Source: Flavobacteriaceae bacterium
Lineage (GTDB): Bacteria > Bacteroidota > Bacteroidia > Flavobacteriales > Flavobacteriaceae
Direction: 5' to 3'
DNA: 64,000 bases
NCBI GenBank assembly: GCA_025800395.1
Contig: JAOXRU010000503.1
Location: 34,960 to 98,959 of the forward strand
Part shown: positions 36,401 through 44,164 of the stretch, in pieces
Position numbering within the stretch: position 1 is the first letter of the stretch
How the letters are laid out: each line of letters begins with the position of its first letter
Program-made: the position numbers and the translations under genes
The notes under the pieces: generated by a model
Seen by the model: only the letters and a program-made list of their open reading frames with translations
Told to the model about the DNA's origin: nothing
The model's database searches: none

Positions 36401-38349
36401 AAAAAGATCACGACTTGGGTTTGTTGCGATATACTGCGGCTACTAGAGCCTATGCCATTTATTTTTGGAATGATATGGAATCAGAAAGCCGTGCCCAATG
36501 GGAGCAGCGATTACAAGCTGCAGCAGCCGTTGAAGAAGTTTTTGCTGCCAGTAAGGAGTACAAATTGGTGCTCGGAGATTTATCTATAGAAATAGGTACT
36601 TGGCTAGAAGAAATAGGGCAGGAATTGGAAGCAGAGCAATTGGCGGCCTATTTGTATGCCGAACAAAAATCCGAAAATGGTTTTCATTGCAGTCACGAGG
36701 GAATGGCGCTTTTAGAGCAGTTTGAAAAACACCTCAAAAAGCAACAATCATTTGGAAGTTTTCAGCATACCATGGAAGTGGCAAAGACCAAAGCAGCCCA
36801 ATGGGGCATCGCGCATCAGTGGATGTCTGCTTATGTATCGGCTTTAAAGCCAAAGGCGGTGGAATATGTTTTGGAGATGGTGGTATTAACCGTTTTTTCC
36901 GAATTGCCATTTAGTAGTATTGCAGAGCAATCTTTCGAAAATTTGGAAGGCATGTTAGGTGCACATGATAGTTTGCAAGACGGTGTTTTTGCGTTTCACT
37001 ACCATCAATTTTTAAAACAACTCTCGAAATATACTGGGCAAGAGGTTCCTGCTTATGAGGAATTCAAAGCGGTAAAACACCAATGCACAGAAGCAGAAAA
37101 AAAGGCCTTGCGCTTGGAGGAATTTCAGCCAAGAGTATTGTCATCTTTCGTAAGAAACAAGCTTATAGACCAAGTATATTTGCCCTTGTTTGGAGATAAT
37201 TTGGCGAAGCAACTGGGGAGTGTTGGAGATAGTAAGCGAACCGATAGAATGGGGATGTTGTTGTTGGTGTCGCCACCGGGTTATGGAAAAACTACCTTAA
37301 TGGAATACTTGGCTAGTCGATTGGGATTGGTCTTTATGAAGATAAATGGGCCAGCTATCGGACACGAAGTTACTTCTGTAGATCCTATGGCAGCCAATAA
37401 TGCAGCGGCTAGAGAAGAGCTAAAAAAACTAAATTTGGCTTTAGAGATGGGAAATAATGTGATGTTGTATTTGGATGATATACAGCATTGTAATCCAGAA
37501 TTCCTGCAAAAATTTATATCGTTGGCGGATGGTACAAGAAAGATAGAAGGAGTGTACAAAGGGGTGTCAAAAACCTACGATTTAAAAAGCAAGAAATTCT
37601 GTGTAATTATGGCTGGTAATCCGTATACCGAAAGTGGTGAGAAGTTTCAGATACCCGATATGTTGGCCAACCGAGCAGATATTTATAATTTGGGAGATGT
37701 GATTGGAGAAACGGGGGACTTATTTGCCTTGAGTTTGATAGAAAATGCGCTTACTTCCAATCCGGTATTACATGCGCTTAGCAGCAAATCTTTCGACGAT
37801 GTGTATGCCTGTATAGAAATTGCTGCAAGTGGCAGCAGAGAAGGTGTAGATTTACAAGGCAATTATGGCAAGCAAGAACTAGACGATTATATATCCGTGC
37901 TGGAAAAAGTATTGCGTATACGCGATAGGGTTATGAAAGTAAACAAGCAATATATTAAATCGGCTGCTATGGACGATGCCGATAGAACAGAGCCACCATT
38001 TAAGCTACAAGGATCGTATAGAGACATGAACAAGTTAGTTGCCAAAGTAGTACCGATCATGAATGAAAAGGAGTTGGAGGTACTATTGCAGGCCCATTAT
38101 ACCAATGAGTCACAAACCTTAACTACTGCGGCAGAAGCCAATTTGCTTAAGTATAAAGAACTAGCAGCTTTATTGGATCAAGAAGAAAAAGCACGTTGGG
38201 AAACCATAAAAGAAACATTTGTTCGGAATAACAAATTAAAAGGCTTAGGGAACAAAAACAACATGGGGCAATTATTAGCGCAATTAATGCAGTTTGGAGA
38301 TAACTTAGAAGGCATAGAAGAGGCATTGCGAAAAGGATTAAAAAAGTAA
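33490..38349 (+). CDS. giant AAA+ 'DNA repair ATPase'-type protein (DUF3686)
   Basis: A 1619-residue cytoplasmic protein. Residues ~20-480 are beta-rich (IGDYCIFGYNVHFGLRTSIQ, SVFISDFTNLYKYYRN) and match the N-terminal DUF3686 region of proteins labelled 'ATPase involved in DNA repair'. Residues ~480-850 are coiled coil. The AAA+ module has Walker A SPPGYGKTT (residues 1261-1269), Walker B VMLYLDD (1324-1330, with Asp in place of the usual final Glu) and sensor 1 FCVIMAGNPYTE. The label comes from coiled-coil resemblance to SMC-like proteins; no DNA-repair gene is near. Next to PspA and flotillin, a role in remodelling ESCRT-III-like PspA polymers, as Vps4 does, is possible but unproven. Confidence 0.85.
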   Translation: MGEKQQHIPDTQLESGTYELIQGRLQKHKADLQKRLQQLNQSRAAVFGSVETKLIANNRINTENSCIAQDIVTIGDYCIFGYNVHFGLRTSIQLSDVFGVYTYDGDHFVVQSLQMLEDSVFISDFTNLYKYYRNTIFAKFAIMGNYLHMVFQLSENPTDIKTFKWLIKDDTLVYIDNRSEQEYRFPSQYDFRWKEVTRDMHRYGTHPHIAIADKVFVETVGGDLTIKIEDNTEDGKGVYSEQVEYTDQTLDDGAYRFADLGNLILMEIKPYQEKARYFAYNHKIQEVKKIPSLSNAAVLLPDDQGVVFPNGYYLQSGAYKQFDHGIIDLKFQEKIVSPNGEDFFYVFFNSNKGLYVLMAYNVIEQEVKTPIICNGFTLLDDGSFCYFKTEDEQTRHHVIQIWQTPFSKNTIVSEAHKESLLFKIGNKDIVKAMAESQALITLLNKQDNYDGLYDDISRQSLDILDSYYWIREAETQDLSVPLQAINDAANAAIDEFEKVVQLRKIAAKSTRDIQKKSDALFGKIKSTSFRSIDDFVQALSQLRSLRGELIGLAEVRYVSKTFIKELEEEIVAHTETISHRCVQFLLDKKALQPYHERVAEKEALVAGIKKVVAAKALEEEVHQIVEDLEMLIDIVSNLDIEDSSHATTIIDNISLIFATINQLKAKLKNIIKDLGASEAEAEFAAQIKLIDQSIINYLDIADTPEKTEELRNKIAIQLEELEGKFADFEAFIEKVMEKREEVYNAFEARKNSIVEARNKKAAALESAGKRILKGVKTKALSLADATEINGYFAADLMINKLRDIVQQLFDLGDGGKAEMLETQLKTAKEEAVRQLKDKKDLFVDGQDIIRLGNHQFGVNRQQLDLTIVYKDQGLFYHLSGTDFYEPITDKVLLESKAYWDQELVSENQTIYRAAYLAYLVFKAYDRDSLRTASETDLLSIVQEFSSKRYTEGYVKGVHDVDAAKIVQVLVQKDHDLGLLRYTAATRAYAIYFWNDMESESRAQWEQRLQAAAAVEEVFAASKEYKLVLGDLSIEIGTWLEEIGQELEAEQLAAYLYAEQKSENGFHCSHEGMALLEQFEKHLKKQQSFGSFQHTMEVAKTKAAQWGIAHQWMSAYVSALKPKAVEYVLEMVVLTVFSELPFSSIAEQSFENLEGMLGAHDSLQDGVFAFHYHQFLKQLSKYTGQEVPAYEEFKAVKHQCTEAEKKALRLEEFQPRVLSSFVRNKLIDQVYLPLFGDNLAKQLGSVGDSKRTDRMGMLLLVSPPGYGKTTLMEYLASRLGLVFMKINGPAIGHEVTSVDPMAANNAAAREELKKLNLALEMGNNVMLYLDDIQHCNPEFLQKFISLADGTRKIEGVYKGVSKTYDLKSKKFCVIMAGNPYTESGEKFQIPDMLANRADIYNLGDVIGETGDLFALSLIENALTSNPVLHALSSKSFDDVYACIEIAASGSREGVDLQGNYGKQELDDYISVLEKVLRIRDRVMKVNKQYIKSAAMDDADRTEPPFKLQGSYRDMNKLVAKVVPIMNEKELEVLLQAHYTNESQTLTTAAEANLLKYKELAALLDQEEKARWETIKETFVRNNKLKGLGNKNNMGQLLAQLMQFGDNLEGIEEALRKGLKK

Positions 38350-38368
38350 ACATCAAAAAACGAATAGC

Positions 38369-38686
38369 ATGATAGTAACTACAACAGAAACAGTTCCAGG
38401 AAGGGAAGTAATAGAAATTGTAGGTATTGCCAAAGGCAATGCTGTAAGAGCAAGACATTTGGGTAGAGATATTTTCGCGGGTTTAAAAAATTTAGTAGGT
38501 GGCGAAATAAGTGAGTACACCAAGTTATTAGCACAGTCTAGAGAACAGACCATGCAGCGTTTGGTGGCTGATGCCCAGCGAATGGGTGGCGATGCCGTGG
38601 TAAATGTAAGAATGACCACTTCTATGGTAATGGATGGTACTAGCGAAATATTGGCTTATGGAACGGTTGTAAAGCTCTCTTTATGA
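38369..38686 (+). CDS. YbjQ/UPF0145 family protein
   Basis: A 105-residue protein of the YbjQ family (PGREVIEIVGIAKGNAVRAR, GRDIFAGLKNLVGGEISEYT, ARE-type QRLVADAQRMGGDAVVNVRM). It forms small beta/alpha pentamers in known structures and is often called a heavy-metal-binding protein, though metal binding is poorly supported. It lies 19 nt after the AAA+ gene. Members recur in clusters with PspA or flotillin systems. Confidence 0.9.
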   Translation: MIVTTTETVPGREVIEIVGIAKGNAVRARHLGRDIFAGLKNLVGGEISEYTKLLAQSREQTMQRLVADAQRMGGDAVVNVRMTTSMVMDGTSEILAYGTVVKLSL

Positions 38687-38848
38687 AGGTTTTTTATATA
38701 TAGAAGAACGATTTCGATGCAATTTTGCAAAACCATATGATTTGTGCGTAAATTCTTTTATTTTAAAATAATAATATATAATTTGCAATATAGTTCCTGT
38801 TTGAATAGAATACAATAGCATGATAAATACAAAAAAGTTATAAAACAT

Positions 38849-39400
38849 ATGTTTTCATTTTTCAAAAAGAAAAATCAAGAGGCGCAGGAGTCTCATTTTG
38901 ATCCCTTAGATATACGAGTCATTCATTTGGAAAAAGGGTATTTGCTAGATTACGATTTGGAAACATGGCAAGTTGTCAAAATGGCGGAATATGATTGGGG
39001 GGACAATTATTTTACCAGAGAGTTTAGTATTCGTTCGGGAGACAAATTACGCTATTTACACATAGAGGAGGACGAGGGTCTGCAATTGCGCCTTACCGAA
39101 GATGTGAAGTACCGCAAGTTGGATGCTGATTATATAGAAAAATTGGAGACGGGTACTGCTCCCAAAGAGATTGTATACGAAGGGGTGTTGTACTATTTGA
39201 GAGAGACAGCAGCAGGCTATTATCGCAATGTAGAAAATGAAGATTGGGAAGAATTGGTGTCTTACAGTTATATGGATGCTGAAGAAGAATTGGTATTTGA
39301 TATTGATCAATGGGAAGATGCCAATTTTGAGCTCAGCCGTGGAAGAATAATAAAAGAAAAAGAAATCTCGAACATTTTACCTATTTATGATGAAGATTAA
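38849..39400 (+). CDS. DUF4178 protein
   Basis: A 183-residue acidic soluble protein beginning MFSFFKKKNQEAQ, a short amphipathic Lys-rich segment that may touch the membrane. The rest has the two-fold beta pattern of DUF4178 (IRVIHLEKGYLLDYDLETWQ, EIVYEGVLYYLRETAAGYY). A 162-nt gap before it carries AT-rich sequence and a TATAATTTG box (38777-38785, one base off consensus), so a second promoter may drive this half of the block. Its 3' end overlaps the lipoprotein gene by 14 bp. DUF4178 genes are known next to DUF350, spermidine synthase and PspA. Confidence 0.8.
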   Translation: MFSFFKKKNQEAQESHFDPLDIRVIHLEKGYLLDYDLETWQVVKMAEYDWGDNYFTREFSIRSGDKLRYLHIEEDEGLQLRLTEDVKYRKLDADYIEKLETGTAPKEIVYEGVLYYLRETAAGYYRNVENEDWEELVSYSYMDAEEELVFDIDQWEDANFELSRGRIIKEKEISNILPIYDED

Positions 39401-40226
39401 AGTTTGGATTGCATGTGTGCTGGGATTGCTGTTGATCGGCTGTGGGGGTTCTAGTAAGCCAAAGTATCAAAAATCTCCCATAGACAAATTAATTGTACAA
39501 TACGTAGACGTGCCAAATTATAGTGTAATATTGGCCGATATGGACTATAAGGAAGCAGAAGATAAATACTATCATAAGTATCGGGTGTTGTTGCCGCAAA
39601 AAGCAGCAACATTAACGGAGGCTCAAAAACAAGACTCCATATCTGGCAAATCCGATGTGAAAGTAGTGGATATGCCGATGCAGGAGGTTACTGCTTTAGA
39701 ATTTGAAGAGCATATAGAAGACTTGGGGATGACTATTTTGTCTAAAGTAGATGGTAAATTGAGCCGAGAAAGCGAGCCTGCGGGCTATAGTCATTATGTT
39801 GGCAATCGTCAGTATGGGAGTTGGCATTCGGGCAGTTCTGGTTCGTTTTGGGTGTTTTATGGTCGTTATCGATTTCTTTCGGATATGTTTTATGGGCCTT
39901 CCTGGCGCTATGGAAGAAACGATTATAATGATTATAGAGACAACTATCGCAATCGACGTTCTTACTATGGGAAAGAGAATAAATATGGCACTGGGCACAA
40001 AGCCAATAGAGGCAATAGTTGGCAGGGCAGAGATAAGAGCTTTAAATCTCAAGTTCGAAACAAGGTCAGCCGTAGCGCGGGTCAAATGCGATCTAGAGGA
40101 TATAATTCTAGCAGGAGCTACGCCAAAAACAAAACGAATTCTTCAAATACCAAAACCAGTAGGAGCGGATCTAGATATAGTTCTACTTCCTCTTCGAGAT
40201 CTAGAAGTGGTGGGTTTGGTAAATAA
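39387..40226 (+). CDS. DUF4247-like lipoprotein
   Basis: A 279-residue lipoprotein with signal and lipobox LLLIGC (Cys ~19). The N-terminal half is a small folded domain (LIVQYVDVPNYSVILADMDY). The C-terminal half is rich in Tyr, Arg, Asn and Ser, with a final Ser/Arg stretch ending SGGFGK, so it is probably disordered and cationic. That architecture resembles DUF4247 proteins that occur with DUF350 and spermidine synthase genes. It overlaps the previous gene by 14 bp and lies 8 nt before the DUF350 gene. The positive tail might interact with lipids, cell-wall acids or nucleic acids. Confidence 0.65.
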   Translation: MMKIKVWIACVLGLLLIGCGGSSKPKYQKSPIDKLIVQYVDVPNYSVILADMDYKEAEDKYYHKYRVLLPQKAATLTEAQKQDSISGKSDVKVVDMPMQEVTALEFEEHIEDLGMTILSKVDGKLSRESEPAGYSHYVGNRQYGSWHSGSSGSFWVFYGRYRFLSDMFYGPSWRYGRNDYNDYRDNYRNRRSYYGKENKYGTGHKANRGNSWQGRDKSFKSQVRNKVSRSAGQMRSRGYNSSRSYAKNKTNSSNTKTSRSGSRYSSTSSSRSRSGGFGK

Positions 40227-40234
40227 CAATAATT

Positions 40235-41113
40235 ATGGATATATTGAAAGAAATACTGGAAGGGGAGAATCTGTTGCATACCTTTGGATACTTGTTGGCA
40301 GTATTGTTGCTCTTTTTGCTGTCTAAGCTCGTATATAAGCTTATACATTATAAAAAACAAACCGCTATATTGTTATTTGAGCAGGACAATGTGGCTTATG
40401 CTTTTTCTTATGTGGGGTATTTTGTTGGGATACTCATTATAAGTGGAGGGGTTTTGCTAGGGGACACAGCTGGTTTTTGGGTAGATTTGTTGCATATAGG
40501 AGTGTATGGATTGCTTGGAATGCTGTTTTTGCATCTAGCAGTGTATTTGTCCAATCGATTGATATTGCCAAAGTTTGATCTCAAAAAGGAAATTCTGATA
40601 GATCGGAACCTAGGAACAGGTATTATCGAATTTGCGGTATATATGGCTACGGCCTTGCTGCTTTTTGGTGCTTTGGTAGGAGAGTCTCAAAGTCTAGAAG
40701 AAGGATTGATAACTTTTGTGGGCTATTGGGTATTGGGAATGATAGGCTTGGTTTTGGCGACGAAATTATATTCCAAATGGCTCGATTATGACTTGCATCA
40801 TGAAATAGAAAGAGATAATATAGCAGCTGGAGTCAGTTTTGCAGGGGTACTTGTGGCTGTAGGCATAGTGTTGATGCACGCACTTAGTTTTCCATTTCAC
40901 AGTTGGGAAGAGACTATGTGGATTTATTTGTATTATTTGATAGCGGTACTTATTGGGCTTCCGATTATTCGATATATAACAGATTGGTTTTTGGTGCCTG
41001 GCAAAAAACTTACCGACGAGATCGTGCATCAGGAACATCCCAATATTGGCGCTTCTTTAATAGAAGTGTTTAGTTATATAGCGGCAGCTGTTTGGATAAG
41101 CTGGATATGGTAG
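40235..41113 (+). CDS. DUF350 (YjfL-like) membrane protein
   Basis: A 292-residue integral membrane protein with about eight helices arranged as two DUF350 repeats: residues ~15-140 (TFGYLLAVLLLFLLSKLVYK, AYAFSYVGYFVGILIISGGV) and ~145-290 (GIIEFAVYMATALLLFGALV, NIAAGVSFAGVLVAVGIVLM). The function of the family is unknown; it is typically encoded with spermidine synthase and channel genes, as here, and could be a transporter or channel component. It is separated by a single base from the spermidine synthase start codon. Confidence 0.85.
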   Translation: MDILKEILEGENLLHTFGYLLAVLLLFLLSKLVYKLIHYKKQTAILLFEQDNVAYAFSYVGYFVGILIISGGVLLGDTAGFWVDLLHIGVYGLLGMLFLHLAVYLSNRLILPKFDLKKEILIDRNLGTGIIEFAVYMATALLLFGALVGESQSLEEGLITFVGYWVLGMIGLVLATKLYSKWLDYDLHHEIERDNIAAGVSFAGVLVAVGIVLMHALSFPFHSWEETMWIYLYYLIAVLIGLPIIRYITDWFLVPGKKLTDEIVHQEHPNIGASLIEVFSYIAAAVWISWIW

Positions 41114-41114
41114 T

Positions 41115-42668
41115 ATGGCTTTGAAAAAAGATTCATCGGTACTGAAGGCGGCGATATTTGCCACTGGCTTTTCGGGTATAGTGGCTGAATATATTTTATC
41201 TACTCTGGCGACTTACTTTATAGGAAATGCGGTATTGCAATGGACGATGATCGTTTCTCTCATGCTTTTTTGCATGGGATTGGGAAGTAGATTGAGCAAG
41301 TATATTCCTCGTCATTTGGTTTGGTACTTTCTATTGTTGGAGTTGTTCTTATCGATGTTGGTGGCTTTTTCTTCTTTGATGGTCTACAGCATGGCTGCGG
41401 TATCGGCCTATTATGGCTTGCTTATATACGGTCTCAGTATGTTGCTGGGTTTGCTTATCGGATTGGAAATTCCATTGGTAATGCGCATCAATGAGACCTA
41501 TGAAGATTTAACTACCAATGTATCCGCTATACTAGAGAAAGACTATTATGGCAGCTTGCTTGGAGGAATGTTTTTTGCTTTTGTGGGCTTGCCAATATTG
41601 GGGCTTACCTATACCCCTTTTGTGTTGGGCTTTGTCAATTTGGGAGTGGCGATACTCGTGTTTTTTCGATTTCGTAGCTATTTGCCATCTGGGGAGAATA
41701 TAAAACTGCAATCGTTGTTAGGTGCGGGTGTTTTATTTTTGATTCTTGGCTTGTATTTTTCCAATCCGATTATTCAATGGGGAGAGCAATCCAAATACAA
41801 AGATAAAGTGGTATTTGCCGAGCAATCCAAATATCAAAAAATAGTGATGACCCAATGGAAGGATGATTTTTGGTTGTATCTCAATGGCAATTTGCAGTTT
41901 TGTTCTATAGATGAGGTAATGTATCATGAGCCTTTGGTGCATCCGATCATGCAGTTGCATCCCATGCCGCAGCGTGTGCTGGTGCTTGGAGGAGGAGATG
42001 GCTGTGCGGTAAGAGAATTGTTGAAATATTCTACGATCTCACAGGTCGATTTGGTGGATTTAGATCCAGCGATGACCCAATTGGGAAAGGAGAACCAAAT
42101 GTTGGCTTCCCTAAATAAAGGAAGTATGCATAGCAAAAAACTGCAGTTGTTTCACCAAGACGCTTATCGTTTTTTGGAAGAGGAAAGGAGTCGATTTTAT
42201 GATATTATAATTGTGGATTTGCCCGATCCAAGAAGTGTCGAGCTCGGGAGAATGTACAGTTATGAATTTTATAATATATGTAAGAGAAAGCTGCGTAAAA
42301 ATGGCATGATTATCACCCAAGCTGGGAGTCCGTATTATGCTACCAGGGCGTATAGATGTATAGAGAAAACTATGGCATCAGCGGGGTTTACAACTCTAGC
42401 TATGCACAATCAGATACTGTCGATGGGGCAGTGGGGCTGGATATTGGGGAGTAAAACACCAATAGATAAGGAGCAACTCAAACGAAAAGCGCAGCAACTA
42501 AAATTTGAAGGCATAGAAACCAAGTGGTTGCAGACAGAGAGCATGCAATTGCTGACGTCTTTCGGGAAGCATATTATTTTTGAAAGAACAGATAGTGTGG
42601 CAATAAATAAAATACATGATCCGGTTTTGCATCGTTATTATTTAGAAGGAAATTGGGAACTTTACTGA
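41115..42668 (+). CDS. membrane-bound spermidine/polyamine aminopropyltransferase
   Basis: A 517-residue protein. Residues 1-225 hold six or seven membrane helices, and residues ~235-510 form a SpeE-like aminopropyltransferase. Motifs include YQKIVMTQW, YLNGNLQFCSIDE (substrate-side loop), the nucleotide site GGGDG at 292-296, VDLDPAM and the catalytic region IIIVDLPDP. It should transfer aminopropyl from decarboxylated AdoMet to a diamine or polyamine at the membrane. The next gene makes decarboxylated AdoMet. Such membrane-fused synthases are known beside DUF350; whether the product is secreted is not established. Confidence 0.9.
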   Translation: MALKKDSSVLKAAIFATGFSGIVAEYILSTLATYFIGNAVLQWTMIVSLMLFCMGLGSRLSKYIPRHLVWYFLLLELFLSMLVAFSSLMVYSMAAVSAYYGLLIYGLSMLLGLLIGLEIPLVMRINETYEDLTTNVSAILEKDYYGSLLGGMFFAFVGLPILGLTYTPFVLGFVNLGVAILVFFRFRSYLPSGENIKLQSLLGAGVLFLILGLYFSNPIIQWGEQSKYKDKVVFAEQSKYQKIVMTQWKDDFWLYLNGNLQFCSIDEVMYHEPLVHPIMQLHPMPQRVLVLGGGDGCAVRELLKYSTISQVDLVDLDPAMTQLGKENQMLASLNKGSMHSKKLQLFHQDAYRFLEEERSRFYDIIIVDLPDPRSVELGRMYSYEFYNICKRKLRKNGMIITQAGSPYYATRAYRCIEKTMASAGFTTLAMHNQILSMGQWGWILGSKTPIDKEQLKRKAQQLKFEGIETKWLQTESMQLLTSFGKHIIFERTDSVAINKIHDPVLHRYYLEGNWELY

Positions 42669-42670
42669 TT

Positions 42671-42997
42671 ATGAAACAAAGAAATGTAGGGTATAAGAAG
42701 GTGGATGCGGCTATATATAGTTATAAAGCTTGGGTGGCGATTACCGATCCGGATAAGCTTCGATCTTTGGGGGGGCAGCTCTTGTCTCAATCTGGATTTT
42801 GTGTGGTTGCATTTGATGAACATCATTTTGAACAAGAGGGCTATACTTGTTTTTGGCTATTGGCAGAAAGTCATTTGGCGATTCACAGTTTTCCGTTGGC
42901 TGGTAAATCTTATGTGGAGCTCAGCAGTTGTAATGCGTCTAAAAAGGAAGTTTTTCGAAAATTATTAGAAAATGATAACATCCAAGCAGGTATATAG
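42671..42997 (+). CDS. S-adenosylmethionine decarboxylase proenzyme
   Basis: A 108-residue small-type (SpeH) AdoMet decarboxylase. The start at 42671 is preferred over TTG 42653 because that would overlap the previous gene and add atypical residues. The processing site is LLAESHLAIHSF, with Glu66-Ser67: Ser67 should become the pyruvoyl group after self-cleavage. Cys87 (LSSCN) matches the proton-donor Cys of the family. The product, decarboxylated AdoMet, feeds the adjacent aminopropyltransferase. Its 3' end overlaps the channel gene by 26 bp. Confidence 0.92.
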   Translation: MKQRNVGYKKVDAAIYSYKAWVAITDPDKLRSLGGQLLSQSGFCVVAFDEHHFEQEGYTCFWLLAESHLAIHSFPLAGKSYVELSSCNASKKEVFRKLLENDNIQAGI

Positions 42998-43994
42998 AGT
43001 TTTATTGGCAGTTATCTTGTACAATGTAATGGTGTGGTTACTTTTTCGGGTAGAATCCGATTTTGAGTCAGCCAATATCAAAAATTTGGCCGATGCCTAT
43101 TGGTATTCTGTGGTAACCCTTACCACAGTTGGCTATGGCGATTTTTTTCCCTTAACATTTTGGGGGCGAGTTATTGGCTTTTTATTTGTGCTCGGTAGTC
43201 TGGGTATTTTGGGTTTTTTACTTACCCAATTGAGTTTGCGTCTTACCGCATATAGAAGAAATAAGAAATTAGGAAATTTTGGAACAAAAATGAAAAATCA
43301 TTGTGTGGTTATCGGATGGGATAGTTTCTCCAAGCTCATTGCGGACCAAATTATAAACGCAGGAGAAAAAATAGCAGTTATAACCGATCAGGAAAACGAC
43401 ATAGATCTTATTTATGATTTGTACGACAAAAAAGACTGTTTTGTGTTGTTTTCGGACTTCTCCAATCTTTCCAATTTCACTAAGGCGAATATAGACGATT
43501 CCAAATGTGTGTATATCAATTTCAGCAAAGATACCGAAACTTTGGTGTATACGATTGGGCTCAAAAAGAAGTTCGAAACCCTCAATTGTGTGGTGGCGAT
43601 CAACAATTTGGAACTCAAATCGTCCTTTACTTATATAGGGGTACAACATGTCGTGCCTAAAAACGAGATACTTTCAAAGTTTGTAGCCAATTATATTTTT
43701 GAGCCAAATGCTGCCTGTTTTGCAGAAGAGATCATCACCACTTCTATCAGCGAAGTGGGTTTTGATATGTGGGAATATATAGTGCATTCTGGCTGTAGTA
43801 TAAAAGGAAAACCGTTTTTGACCTCATATATAGAGGTGAAGACAAAATATGAGATCATATTGCTTGGGGTAAACAGAGGCGGGGAACTGTACAAAAAGCC
43901 AGGAGAGAATTTTGTTTTTGAAGAGGGGGATATTGTGGTATTTATTTCGGATGCAATGGCCAAGCAAAAATTTGAAGCGATGGTAGCTTCCTAG
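42972..43994 (+). CDS. two-helix K+ channel with TrkA (RCK) domains
   Basis: A 340-residue channel. Two membrane helices (~8-26 and ~68-90) flank a pore loop with the K+ selectivity filter TTVGYGD at residues 51-57. A cytoplasmic RCK/TrkA-N domain (~105-230) and TrkA-C domain (~255-335, IKGKPFLTSYIEVKTKYEII) follow. The Rossmann glycine motif is altered (CVVIGWDSFSKLI in place of GxGxxG), so NAD binding is uncertain. It is the last gene of the PspA-to-polyamine block and overlaps the AdoMet decarboxylase gene. Polyamines block many K+ channels, which makes the coupling suggestive. Confidence 0.9.
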   Translation: MITSKQVYRVLLAVILYNVMVWLLFRVESDFESANIKNLADAYWYSVVTLTTVGYGDFFPLTFWGRVIGFLFVLGSLGILGFLLTQLSLRLTAYRRNKKLGNFGTKMKNHCVVIGWDSFSKLIADQIINAGEKIAVITDQENDIDLIYDLYDKKDCFVLFSDFSNLSNFTKANIDDSKCVYINFSKDTETLVYTIGLKKKFETLNCVVAINNLELKSSFTYIGVQHVVPKNEILSKFVANYIFEPNAACFAEEIITTSISEVGFDMWEYIVHSGCSIKGKPFLTSYIEVKTKYEIILLGVNRGGELYKKPGENFVFEEGDIVVFISDAMAKQKFEAMVAS

Positions 43995-44129
43995 GTTATT
44001 TTACAGTTTTAGAATAAGCTATAACTGACTTACAATTTTGTGACCACATGGTATTTGGGAAAATAGATTTTTATAATGAAATATGTTGTTAAAATGCTGT
44101 AGTAAAAGGGGGCGTATTAGTGTGGCTTT

Positions 44130-44143
44130 TTGTAATTTTACAA
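44130..44143 (+). promoter_or_regulatory. palindrome over the bioB promoter
   Basis: TTGTAATTTTACAA has perfect 6-bp arms (TTGTAA/TTACAA) with a 2-bp spacer and includes TAATTTTA, the nearest match to a -7 box, 22 nt before the ATG. A repressor binding here would block transcription; a biotin-responsive regulator is a possibility but no known operator was matched. Confidence 0.45.
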
Positions 44144-44164
44144 CTTCAAAAAGTCAGCTAAATC

